Origin: Cohnella xylanilytica
Lineage (GTDB): Bacteria; Bacillota; Bacilli; Paenibacillales; Paenibacillaceae
Reading direction: 5' to 3'
Assembly: GCF_014212175.1 (NCBI RefSeq)
Contig: NZ_JACJVR010000020.1
Coordinates: 42,720 to 106,719, forward strand
Length of the DNA stretch: 64,000 nt
Part shown: positions 34,101-40,896 of the stretch, in pieces
Position numbering within the stretch: the first letter of the stretch is position 1
Layout: each line of letters starts with the position of its first letter
Notes under the pieces: generated by a model
What the model was told of the DNA's origin: nothing
Database searches by the model: none
Seen by the model: only the letters and a program-made list of their open reading frames with translations
Program-made: the position numbers and the translations under genes

Positions 34101-34182
34101 TTCCGGCCGGTTTTAAACCTATCAAGCCGTTCAGGATCATAATGACTAACAAGGAAGCCCCAAGTCTCTTCGCATAAGGCAT
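33130..34182 (-). CDS. N-terminal part of the Ig-like/SLH surface protein (frameshifted)
   Basis: Starts with a Sec signal peptide (KRLGASLLVIMILNGLIG, cleavage near GIALA-AAP) and three Ig-like repeats. At about 33215-33230 the repeat's S-R-V-T-S-F-T-G is followed by out-of-frame residues; the adjacent frame reads I-T-G-A-G-T-T-M-S-N-N-Y-A-V-D. One base is missing relative to the repeat consensus. The full gene would span 30027-34182, about 1380 residues: signal, ten Ig-like repeats, beta region, three SLH. AAGGGAC is the ribosome binding site. Confidence 0.85.
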   Translation of the reverse strand: MPYAKRLGASLLVIMILNGLIGLKPAGIALAAAPTATIEVDDELLTIGESTLVTITFSEAVTGFTIADLTEENGTLSGLRTDDNTTFTATFTPTDGIEDTDNVISLDNTGVKDNATGTAGSGSTVSNNYAIDTKQPTANSIAVSDALLAAGETAFVTFTFSEAVKDFANDDLTIPNGTLSAVSSSDGGVSWTATFTPKENIRASTNSITLDKSGLTDLAGNPGTGSMSSGNFAINTVRPTATIEVADTSLSIGETSLVTIAFSESVGFGNDDLTVPNGTLSMVSSSDGGVTWTATFTPAADVEDPTNVIELDNSRVTSFTGLREQALPCPIIMRSIRSGRRRPSQSRTLR

Positions 34183-34299
34183 GCTAATCGTCCCTTCTCT
34201 TAGCAATGAACGTCGTATATTCCCTAGAAAATGAGAAGAATTCGTCCCTCTCATTCTACCATATTTTGCACAACCGCCGTTTCGACAATTTCCTCCCGA

Positions 34300-34329
34300 T
34301 TGCAATCCCGCGGCTTCCCGTGTTAGAAT
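34300..34329 (+). promoter_or_regulatory. Promoter of the hflX leader transcript
   Basis: TTGCAA (34300-34305), 18-nt spacer, TAGAAT (34324-34329). Predicted start is about 34336, giving a leader of about 285 nt before hflX. Confidence 0.55.
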
Positions 34330-34361
34330 GGCTTTACTTTATTTGGAACGGAGGGTTGCGT

Positions 34362-34400
34362 GTGATTGACTTTATCCGGGTTCGTTCTTCGCGCGGCTAA
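34362..34400 (+). CDS. hflX leader peptide (12 codons)
   Basis: GTG start 6 nt after CGGAGGG, peptide MIDFIRVRSSRG, stop TAA. R6-V7-R8 is a +X+ motif (basic-any-basic) like those at which macrolides stall ribosomes in Erm leader peptides. The stop codon lies inside a small GCTAA-TCG-TTAGC hairpin (34396-34408). The leader fits a ribosome-mediated attenuator for the downstream ribosome-rescue GTPase. Confidence 0.6.
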   Translation: MIDFIRVRSSRG

Positions 34401-34420
34401 TCGTTAGCGCCAAGGTTCTG

Positions 34421-34584
34421 CCTGTGTGCAGAGGACTCAGGATAAGTCTGTCTCATGCGACTTGTATATTCGGAAGCGCGGAAGGCACTCCCCGACCCGA
34501 CATAGGGGGAGTCTCTTGCCGCCGTTCCGGAGTCCTCTTCCCCGTACGCAGAACGCACAGGCCGCGGCGCCCGTGTGTTTTTTT
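34421..34584 (+). promoter_or_regulatory. Attenuator-like RNA of hflX with competing structures
   Basis: A terminator-like hairpin (CACAGG 34556-34561 with CC-G-TGTG 34571-34577, then seven T) sits 24 nt before the hflX ribosome binding site. Its 5' arm CACAGG can instead pair with CCTGTG at 34421-34426. That alternative is extended by AGAGGACTC (34430-34438) pairing with GAGTCCTCT (34530-34538), which encloses ACTCCCC/GGGGAGT (34487-34493 with 34506-34512). The two folds are mutually exclusive, as expected for terminator and antiterminator. Confidence 0.6.
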
Positions 34585-34620
34585 GTACCCAAATCCGACT
34601 TGTGAAGGGGAGGACCTTCT

Positions 34621-35898
34621 ATGGAACAACCGAACAACCGCGCCGTCATCGTCGGCGTGAATTTGAACGACCGCCCCGGCTTCGCCTATTCGATGGAGGA
34701 GCTGGCCAATCTCGCGGAAGCCTGCAACATCGAGGTCGTCGGGCAGCTGACCCAGAACGCGGTCAAGATTAACAGCTCGCACTACATCGGCACGGGGAAA
34801 ATCGACGAGCTGTCGGCGCTCGCGCTAGGGAGCGACGCCTCGACCGTTATTTTCAACGACGAGCTCTCTCCTTCTCAGATCCGCAATCTGGAGAGCGCCT
34901 TGCAGAAGCGGGTGATCGACCGGACGATTCTGATCCTCGACATCTTCGCGGAACGGGCCCGCACCCGGGAAGCCCAGCTTCAGGTGGAGGTCGCGAAGCT
35001 GCAGTATATGCTGCCCCGCCTCGTCGGCCTGCGCGAGTCGCTCGGGCGGCAAGGCGGCGGCTCCGGCCTGAAGAACAGGGGAGCGGGCGAGACGAAGCTG
35101 GAGCTCGACCGCCGGCGCATCGAGGACCGGATCGCGGCCCTCCAGCACGAGCTCGAGAAGCTCGTCGCCCAGCGCCAAGTACAGCGCAAGCAGCGGCACA
35201 AAACCGGCGTGCCCGTCGTCTGTCTCGTCGGATACACCAACGCGGGCAAGTCCAGCCTCATGAACGCCGTCCTTCAACGGTTCATGCCGGACTCGGGCAA
35301 GCAGGTGCTGGCCCAAGACATGCTGTTCGCCACGCTGGAGACGTCGGTCCGCGCCATCGAGCTGCCGGACAACAAGTCGTTTCTACTTACCGACACGGTC
35401 GGCTTCGTCAGCCAGCTCCCGCACTATCTCGTCAAGGCGTTCCGCTCGACGCTCGAGGAAGTGGCCGAAGCCGACCTTCTCATCCAGGTCGTCGACGCGT
35501 CCAACCCGGAATACGAGCGGCATATCGAGGTGACGAATTCCACCCTCGAGGAGCTCGGCGCCGACGGGATTCCGATGATCTACGCCTACAACAAGGCCGA
35601 TCTGACCGGCCAGCCCTACCCGCGGGCCGACGGGGACAGCGTCTATCTCTCCGCCAGGCAGGGAGCGGGCTTGGAGGAGCTGATCGCGCTCGCGAGAGAG
35701 CGGATCTTCCGGGATTACATGCTGTGCGAAGTCGTGATCCCGTTCTCGGAAGGACGGCTCGTATCCTACTTCAACGCCAACGCGCACGTTCGGTCGACCG
35801 AGTACGAAGAGAACGGCACTCGCCTGATCATGGAATGCAAGAGGGCCGACTACGAGAAGTACAAGGAGTTCTTCGTTCAGGCGGAAGCGACGGAATAG
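34621..35898 (+). CDS. hflX: GTPase HflX (ribosome-splitting factor)
   Basis: 425 residues. N-terminal HflX domain, the glycine-rich hinge R-Q-G-G-G-S-G-L-K-N-R-G-A-G-E-T-K-L-E (143-161), and a coiled-coil subdomain. The G domain has G1 GYTNAGKSS (204-212), G3 DTVGFV, G4 NKAD and G5 SAR. HflX splits stalled 70S ribosomes under heat or antibiotic stress. AAGGGGAGG precedes the ATG. The leader upstream suggests induction when ribosomes stall. Confidence 0.96.
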   Translation: MEQPNNRAVIVGVNLNDRPGFAYSMEELANLAEACNIEVVGQLTQNAVKINSSHYIGTGKIDELSALALGSDASTVIFNDELSPSQIRNLESALQKRVIDRTILILDIFAERARTREAQLQVEVAKLQYMLPRLVGLRESLGRQGGGSGLKNRGAGETKLELDRRRIEDRIAALQHELEKLVAQRQVQRKQRHKTGVPVVCLVGYTNAGKSSLMNAVLQRFMPDSGKQVLAQDMLFATLETSVRAIELPDNKSFLLTDTVGFVSQLPHYLVKAFRSTLEEVAEADLLIQVVDASNPEYERHIEVTNSTLEELGADGIPMIYAYNKADLTGQPYPRADGDSVYLSARQGAGLEELIALARERIFRDYMLCEVVIPFSEGRLVSYFNANAHVRSTEYEENGTRLIMECKRADYEKYKEFFVQAEATE

Positions 35899-35921
35899 AC
35901 TCGGATGGCATGTAAAAAGGA

Positions 35922-35960
35922 AGAGAGCCGGGCCCCCGACTCGGGAGTAACCGGCTCTCT
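35922..35960. terminator. Terminator-like hairpin after hflX
   Basis: AGAGAGCCGG / CCGGCTCTCT, 10-bp stem (35922-35931 with 35951-35960). No T tract. Confidence 0.5.
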
Positions 35961-36029
35961 CTACCCTATACGGGCTTCAAGTCCGCTTCATACCATAACG
36001 GCAACGATGGATTCGAAAGGAGATAGGCC

Positions 36030-36542
36030 ATGATGAAGACGAAGTCCTGGCGGCTATCGACCAAGTGGGGCTATGCCGCATCCCTTGCTCTCGTTCCCTA
36101 CGCGATTCTTAAGACGCTATGGGCGAACGGAGTGCCCTTCCTCGCTTCCGCCGAAGGCATCGAGGAGCTTCATGCTTCGATGACGGCCGACGCCGATCCC
36201 CTCAGCCGATCTTTGTACGTCCGCGGCATCGATACGACCGCCTTATTGGCGTTGATCGCCTCTGTGCTCGCGCTGGCCTTGGTCCGGGATTGGGGAAGAA
36301 GGGTCCCGCGCTGGATGCTGCTCGTCCCGTCCTGCGCGGGAGGTCTGTTCTTCATCGTCATCGGCTTGACGACCTTCGCCAGGCTGATCGCCGGCACTAT
36401 CGACCTCGCGGACAATCCGGAATTCGACCCTTGGGTGCTGCTCCCGGTATACGGAGGCTTCCTGACTTGGGGAGTGACGATCAGCTTGGCCTCCCTGTCC
36501 TACGCTATCCGAACGAGCCGTTCCGCAAGTTCGAGAACCTGA
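36030..36542 (+). CDS. Four-helix integral membrane protein
   Basis: 170 residues with TM segments at about 14-32, 66-86, 95-117 and 136-158. No catalytic motif recognised. AAAGGAG precedes the tandem ATG-ATG start. Ends 10 nt before the convergent DoxX gene. Function unknown. Confidence 0.75.
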   Translation: MMKTKSWRLSTKWGYAASLALVPYAILKTLWANGVPFLASAEGIEELHASMTADADPLSRSLYVRGIDTTALLALIASVLALALVRDWGRRVPRWMLLVPSCAGGLFFIVIGLTTFARLIAGTIDLADNPEFDPWVLLPVYGGFLTWGVTISLASLSYAIRTSRSASSRT

Positions 36543-36552
36543 TCGGCGCCTC

Positions 36553-36903
36553 TTAGCGACCGATCGCCACGAATAAGGCCAATACCAGGAATACGACGTT
36601 CACGCCGATCTGCCGGCTCTCCTTGCGACGGATATGGAATCCGGCTCCCAGCAACACGACGACGGCCAGCGCGATGGCGGCGATCGGCGTCAGAACGGGC
36701 GCGATGCCGGTCGCCTCGGGCACGATCAGGCCGACAGCCCCGATCAGCTCCGCGATGCCGATGAAGAATACCAAACCTCTCGGCACTTCTCCCGCCCAAG
36801 GCCAGGACGATTTGGCCTTCTCGTATTGGAACGCCTTCATCCAACCGGAGAAGATAAATCCGAGCGCGAGAAGCCCCTGCACGATCCATAACGCGATATT
36901 CAT
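36553..36903 (-). CDS. DoxX-family membrane protein
   Basis: 116 residues, four TM helices. N-terminal A-L-W-I-V-Q-G-L-L-A-L-G-F-I-F-S-G-W-M-K and G-I-A-E-L-I-G-A-V-G-L-I-V-P are the DoxX pattern. Divergent from an HxlR regulator, the usual arrangement for redox- or electrophile-induced DoxX genes. Confidence 0.9.
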   Translation of the reverse strand: MNIALWIVQGLLALGFIFSGWMKAFQYEKAKSSWPWAGEVPRGLVFFIGIAELIGAVGLIVPEATGIAPVLTPIAAIALAVVVLLGAGFHIRRKESRQIGVNVVFLVLALFVAIGR

Positions 36904-36972
36904 CGTTCCGTTCGCCTCCTCTTGTACGTCTTAGACGCCCAGACCTATAATATTTTGTAGAGGAACGATTCG

Positions 36973-36986
36973 GAAGTAGGCACTTC
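36973..36986. promoter_or_regulatory. Candidate HxlR operator
   Basis: GAAGT-AGGC-ACTTC inverted repeat in the divergent DoxX/HxlR gap. Confidence 0.35.
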
Positions 36987-37043
36987 ATCTAAACCCGGTA
37001 TAGATAAAGTAACCTCGGGAGGGGAAGGGAAGGAGGGCACCGA

Positions 37044-37403
37044 GTGGAGACTTATTGCAAGTTCGAGACGGCGCTGGACATCCTGACCGGCAAGTGGAAG
37101 CCGGTTATTTTGCTTAACCTATTCAACAACGGAACCCTGCGATTCAGCGAGCTTCAGAAGGCGATTCCGGACATCACCAAGAAGATGCTCGCTCAGCAGT
37201 TAAGAGAATTGGAATACCACGATATCGTTCGCCGCGAGGTATATCCCCAGGTTCCCCCCAAGGTCGAATATTCCATCTCCGCGTACGGGCGGCGGATCGC
37301 CCCCGTCTTGCAGGCGATGAACGACTGGGGAGTCGGGCATATCGAGCATATGAACGAGTTATACGGGGAAGAACGGAAGGCGGAATCATTCCCGGGCAAC
37401 TGA
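37044..37403 (+). CDS. HxlR-family transcriptional regulator
   Basis: 119 residues. GKWKPVILLNLFNNGTLRFSELQKAIPDITKKMLAQQLRELE is the HxlR winged helix; C6 near the N terminus (TYCKFETAL) is the usual thiol sensor position. GTG start 6 nt after GGAGGG. Likely controls the divergent DoxX gene. Confidence 0.93.
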   Translation: METYCKFETALDILTGKWKPVILLNLFNNGTLRFSELQKAIPDITKKMLAQQLRELEYHDIVRREVYPQVPPKVEYSISAYGRRIAPVLQAMNDWGVGHIEHMNELYGEERKAESFPGN

Positions 37404-37502
37404 ATATACCCATGGCGAGCAGAAGCTTCGCTTTTCCTCAGATCATCTGACTTCATGCCATTCGATTGCTTCCCTCAATGAATCTTATTGGAGGATGAAC
37501 CG

Positions 37503-38132
37503 ATGACCATTCAAGAGCAGACGATTATCCATGCGGCCGGCAACAAGATTCGAACGGGCGACCGGGAGATTCCGATTGTCGGGAGAATTGACGAGCCTCT
37601 GATTCTGATATTGGACAACGTATTAAGCTTCGAAGAGTGCGACGCCCTGATCGAACTGGCCGGAGAACGCATGAGGCGGGCCAAGGTCGGCCAGTCCCGC
37701 GTCGTCAGCGACGTTCGGACCGGCAGCAGCATGTTTTTCGAAGAGAGCGAGAATGAATGGGTTCGGACGATCGAGACCCGTGTCTCCGAGCTGATGAACG
37801 TCCCCCTCGCGCATGCCGAGCCGCTGCAAATCTTGCACTACGGGCCCGGCGAGCAGTATCAGCCCCACTACGACTACTTCGCGTCCGGCGACGTCGTCAA
37901 CAACCGGATCAGCACGCTGGTCATGTATCTGAACGACGTGGAAGAGGGCGGCGAAACGTACTTCCCGTCGCTTCGGTTCGGGGTAGCGCCCAAGAAGGGC
38001 GGCGCGGTCTACTTCGAATACTTCTACGGCGACAAGAGGCTGAACGAATTGACGCTGCATGCGGGGAATCCCGTGACGGCCGGGGAGAAGTGGGTCGCGA
38101 CCCAATGGATGAGAAGGCAGCAATATCGCTAG
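37503..38132 (+). CDS. 2OG-Fe(II) oxygenase, prolyl 4-hydroxylase type
   Basis: 209 residues. P4H core: iron ligands H-Y-D (H-x-D motif in QPHYDYF) and a distal H in LHAGNPV, with GEKWVATQWMR providing the 2-oxoglutarate-side basic residue. E-C-D-A-L-I-E-L-A is the family N-terminal helix. ATG 37503 lies 8 nt after GGAGG. Substrate unknown; bacterial P4Hs modify EF-Tu or collagen-like proteins. Confidence 0.92.
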   Translation: MTIQEQTIIHAAGNKIRTGDREIPIVGRIDEPLILILDNVLSFEECDALIELAGERMRRAKVGQSRVVSDVRTGSSMFFEESENEWVRTIETRVSELMNVPLAHAEPLQILHYGPGEQYQPHYDYFASGDVVNNRISTLVMYLNDVEEGGETYFPSLRFGVAPKKGGAVYFEYFYGDKRLNELTLHAGNPVTAGEKWVATQWMRRQQYR

Positions 38133-38172
38133 ATGCAGTTGGAATCATGGCATCGTTTTAGGAGGAGCTTGC

Positions 38173-38637
38173 ATGACGAATGAGAACGAGATTACCCCCT
38201 ACCAAGAGAGCGATCACGACCGGTTAGTCGAGATTTGGTACCGGGCCGTCCGTCGGACCCATACCTTCCTGACGGAATCGGACATCGAATTTTACCGCGG
38301 GATCGTTCGGAACGGGGCCTTAAGAGCCGTCGAGATCTGGGTAAGCCGAGACGAGAACCGGGAACCGGCCGGGTTTATCGGGCTGGACGGCGCCAAGATC
38401 GAGATGCTGTTCGTCGATCCCGATCGCCACGGAAGGGGCATCGGCACCCGTCTGATTGAGCATGCCCAGCAGCTTAAGGGAAGAGCGCTGCAAGTCGACG
38501 TGAACGAGCAGAACGAAGGCGCCTGCGCGTTCTACAGACGGTTCGGCTTCGTGCAGACCGGGCGGTCGGAGCTGGACGGATCGGGCAAGCCGTTCCCCTT
38601 GCTCCATATGGAATTCAGCGAGAGGGGAACGGCTTAA
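38173..38637 (+). CDS. GNAT-family N-acetyltransferase (YjaB-like)
   Basis: 154 residues. Acetyl-CoA motif A: IEMLFVDPDRHGRGIGTRLIEHA (R-x-x-G-x-G/A form R-G-I-G-T-R); motif B: V-N-E-Q-N-E-G-A-C-A-F-Y-R-R-F-G-F. TAGGAGGAG precedes the ATG. 40 nt behind the oxygenase gene and probably co-transcribed. Confidence 0.9.
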   Translation: MTNENEITPYQESDHDRLVEIWYRAVRRTHTFLTESDIEFYRGIVRNGALRAVEIWVSRDENREPAGFIGLDGAKIEMLFVDPDRHGRGIGTRLIEHAQQLKGRALQVDVNEQNEGACAFYRRFGFVQTGRSELDGSGKPFPLLHMEFSERGTA

Positions 38638-38645
38638 AAGGTTGA

Positions 38646-39092
38646 TTAGGGCTCGATCACGATACGATCCAGCTTAAGGCGAACCGGGTTCGCGATCGTA
38701 TCTCCGACCGGGCATTTGCTCTCCAGGAATTGCACGAACCGCTCCACGTTCTCCGCGGGCGAGTCCGTCTTGACGTAGAACGTATACCGGATATCGGAGT
38801 AGCCCGGGCGAACTTCGGAGCGGTTGAAGAACCCGTCGAGATCCAGGTCCCCTTCGACTTCGACCCGGAAATCCTCCAGCCTCACGTCGAACTTCGGCGC
38901 ATAGACTCTGGCCACGATCGACTGGCAGGCGCCGAGGGAGGCCAGCAGCGCTTCAACGGGATTCATGCCCGTATCCGTGCCGCCCAGACTTCTCGGCTCG
39001 TCGATGATCAGTTCGAATTGCCTGACATTCGTGACAACCCTGACTCCGTCTTGCAGATGCGCCGTCGCTTTGAACGTTTGAACATTGGGCAT
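38646..39092 (-). CDS. OsmC-family peroxiredoxin-like protein
   Basis: 148 residues. The two peroxidatic-type cysteines are present: G-A-C-Q-S and K-C-P-V-G-D-T. The N-P-V-E-A-L-L-A-S-L-G segment is the OsmC helix. AAAGGAGGG precedes the ATG. A near-consensus promoter and a palindrome lie upstream. Confidence 0.92.
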   Translation of the reverse strand: MPNVQTFKATAHLQDGVRVVTNVRQFELIIDEPRSLGGTDTGMNPVEALLASLGACQSIVARVYAPKFDVRLEDFRVEVEGDLDLDGFFNRSEVRPGYSDIRYTFYVKTDSPAENVERFVQFLESKCPVGDTIANPVRLKLDRIVIEP

Positions 39093-39111
39093 GAGACGCC
39101 CTCCTTTACTG

Positions 39112-39132
39112 GATCCGGTTCATAACCGGATC
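39112..39132. promoter_or_regulatory. Palindrome in the osmC-type leader
   Basis: GATCCGGTT-cat-AACCGGATC, a perfect 9-bp inverted repeat between the promoter and ribosome binding site of the OsmC gene. It is flanked by seven T on the plus strand (terminator-like) and could alternatively be an operator. Confidence 0.55.
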
Positions 39133-39177
39133 AACTTTTTTTGTTTAATTCAAACTTATTTAATAGGCTTAGTGTGT

Positions 39178-39207
39178 ATTATAATCTGATCCCTCAAAAT
39201 CTGTCAA
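39178..39207 (-). promoter_or_regulatory. Consensus sigma-A promoter for the OsmC gene
   Basis: Minus strand TTGACA (39207-39202), 18-nt spacer, TATAAT (39183-39178): both hexamers are perfect. The predicted leader is about 80 nt and includes the palindrome at 39112-39132. The remaining 39208-39338 stretch shows a further GGCAG/CTGCC hairpin but no gene. Confidence 0.75.
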
Positions 39208-39333
39208 TTTGGCGCGAGGATACTCCAACTGCCCAATCGCTTGGGCGGCGAAGGGAGATGGGATGCGCTAGCGGTTCCGGATGACGCTATTTTATGGGCA
39301 GTTAGAGCTAGCGCCTGCCCCTAGCAAGAACAC

Positions 39334-39375
39334 AAAAAACGAGCCGAAGCCCGCGGATAAGGGACTTCGGCTCGT
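39334..39375 (-). terminator. Rho-independent terminator of the beta-propeller gene
   Basis: Minus strand: ACGAGCCGAAG / CTTCGGCTCGT (39375-39365 with 39349-39339) followed by TTTTTTG. Confidence 0.88.
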
Positions 39376-39417
39376 CGTCGCAATCGGAATCGGAATCGGG
39401 AAGGCTATCCGATTCGG

Positions 39418-40740
39418 CTACTTCAAAATATACTTCGCGAGACTTCCTCTCGAATCGAGATAGAACGTGTTCGCGTCGTAGAAGCGGACGTCTGCCTGGT
39501 TGAACAGGGCATCTTCCATCACCAGAGAGTGCTTAACCTGCAGCGTCCGCGAATCCATCACATAGAAGGCGGCCTTCTTGGGCTCGGGCTTCGTCGGCAG
39601 GAAGCCCGGTCTCTCGGTCGCGCCGAAGACGATGCTTCCGTCGCCCAGCCGTTGAAGCGAGCCTTGACCCGGCAAATCGTCGAACGTCTTAGCCGCGATC
39701 AATCGGTTGCTCGTGTCGTACAGGCTGAGCTTGTTCTTCTCTTGGACGAGATAGTTGTTGCCGACGGAGACGAAGAAGGAGTCGTAAATCGTCTTGGCGT
39801 AGACGACGCCTCCATAGACGGTATCGGAACCGTACTCGCCGTCCTGCGTCGATCTGGGCAGAACCCGGCTCCACTTCAATTTGCCGTCCGGCGAGTAGCC
39901 GTATAAGGTCTCGACCCCGGTCTTCGCATGATAGACGGGGACGAGCAGCGTTCCGCCGCTCAGAACGTCGAACTCGGCATGTACGGCATTGAAATATTCC
40001 GGCGGCAGAACGGCCGTCGCGATTTTCTTGCCGGAAGAGATCGAATAGATCTCGATCGTCGTCGTGCTCTTCGGCGCTTTGTAGTTGACGACCCCGACGT
40101 AATCCCCCTGGATATGGCGAATGCCGGCGTCCTTGAATTTCCGGGTATAGAGAGTTTTGCCTTCCTTCGAATACAGGGTGAGGGTGGTGTCTAATCCGGC
40201 ATCCAAGGTGATGACCGCAATGCGGCCGTCGCCGAGCACCTTGTAGTTGTTGGACCCGCCGAACGTCTTGACCCACCGCTGCTTGTCGTTCGAATCCAGG
40301 GCGACGAGCCTGTCTAGCGTCCGGGCGCCCGATTTGACCTTGTCGATGTAGTAGGCGTTGCCGCTGAGATCCATGTCGAACGAGTTATAGGCTAGCGGGG
40401 CGGTATGCATCCACTTCGTCTTCCCGGTCGCGTCGTCCAGAGCGAGCAGCTTGTAGATCCTTTTGAGCTTGCCGGAAGAGCGATCCGCTTGGAACAAGAA
40501 CGTATAGGCGGTTCTGGAGCCGTTGCCGTCGGACACGACGGGAAGGCGTCTGTCTCCCAAGTAGTAGGCATTTTTGGAGTCGGGCTCGGTTGACGTATTG
40601 GCCGGCATCGCGGCCGTCCATTCCGGCTGCGGCAGCCGGGTGAATTCCGCGGCGGACGCGGTCGGCGCCAAGGGATGAAGCGAGATCGCTAGGAAGGCGA
40701 ACAGGACTAGCGGAAGGATTCTTTTAGCGAATAATCTCAT
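39418..40740 (-). CDS. Secreted PQQ-like beta-propeller protein
   Basis: 440 residues. Sec signal peptide (K-R-I-L-P-L-V-L-F-A-F-L-A-I, cleavage after ASA near 30), then repeated propeller blades: LLALDDATGKTKWMHTA, RLVALDSNDKQRWVKTF, LYSKEGKTLYTRKF, LYGYSPDGKLKWSRVL. These are PQQ/WD-like repeats without enzyme motifs. I chose ATG 40740 over an upstream frame extension because AGGAGG is 12 nt before it and a signal peptide begins there. Function unknown. Confidence 0.82.
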   Translation of the reverse strand: MRLFAKRILPLVLFAFLAISLHPLAPTASAAEFTRLPQPEWTAAMPANTSTEPDSKNAYYLGDRRLPVVSDGNGSRTAYTFLFQADRSSGKLKRIYKLLALDDATGKTKWMHTAPLAYNSFDMDLSGNAYYIDKVKSGARTLDRLVALDSNDKQRWVKTFGGSNNYKVLGDGRIAVITLDAGLDTTLTLYSKEGKTLYTRKFKDAGIRHIQGDYVGVVNYKAPKSTTTIEIYSISSGKKIATAVLPPEYFNAVHAEFDVLSGGTLLVPVYHAKTGVETLYGYSPDGKLKWSRVLPRSTQDGEYGSDTVYGGVVYAKTIYDSFFVSVGNNYLVQEKNKLSLYDTSNRLIAAKTFDDLPGQGSLQRLGDGSIVFGATERPGFLPTKPEPKKAAFYVMDSRTLQVKHSLVMEDALFNQADVRFYDANTFYLDSRGSLAKYILK

Positions 40741-40896
40741 GGCGGTACGATTCCTCCTGTCGGTTCTAGGGCGCAAACATTTCCTAAGTATACCATATGT
40801 CTTTGAGGTAAGACTTCGGTCGGATTTGCGCTCTGTGACCAAAAGCTTCACCTCTGCTCTAGCAGGCATTGCCATCGACCCAAGTCTCCGCCTTCA

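Noticed and set aside
34206..34400. 64-residue ORF upstream of hflX
   Set aside because: Only the final 12 codons have a good ribosome binding site and lie after the promoter; the upstream part is not transcribed from it.
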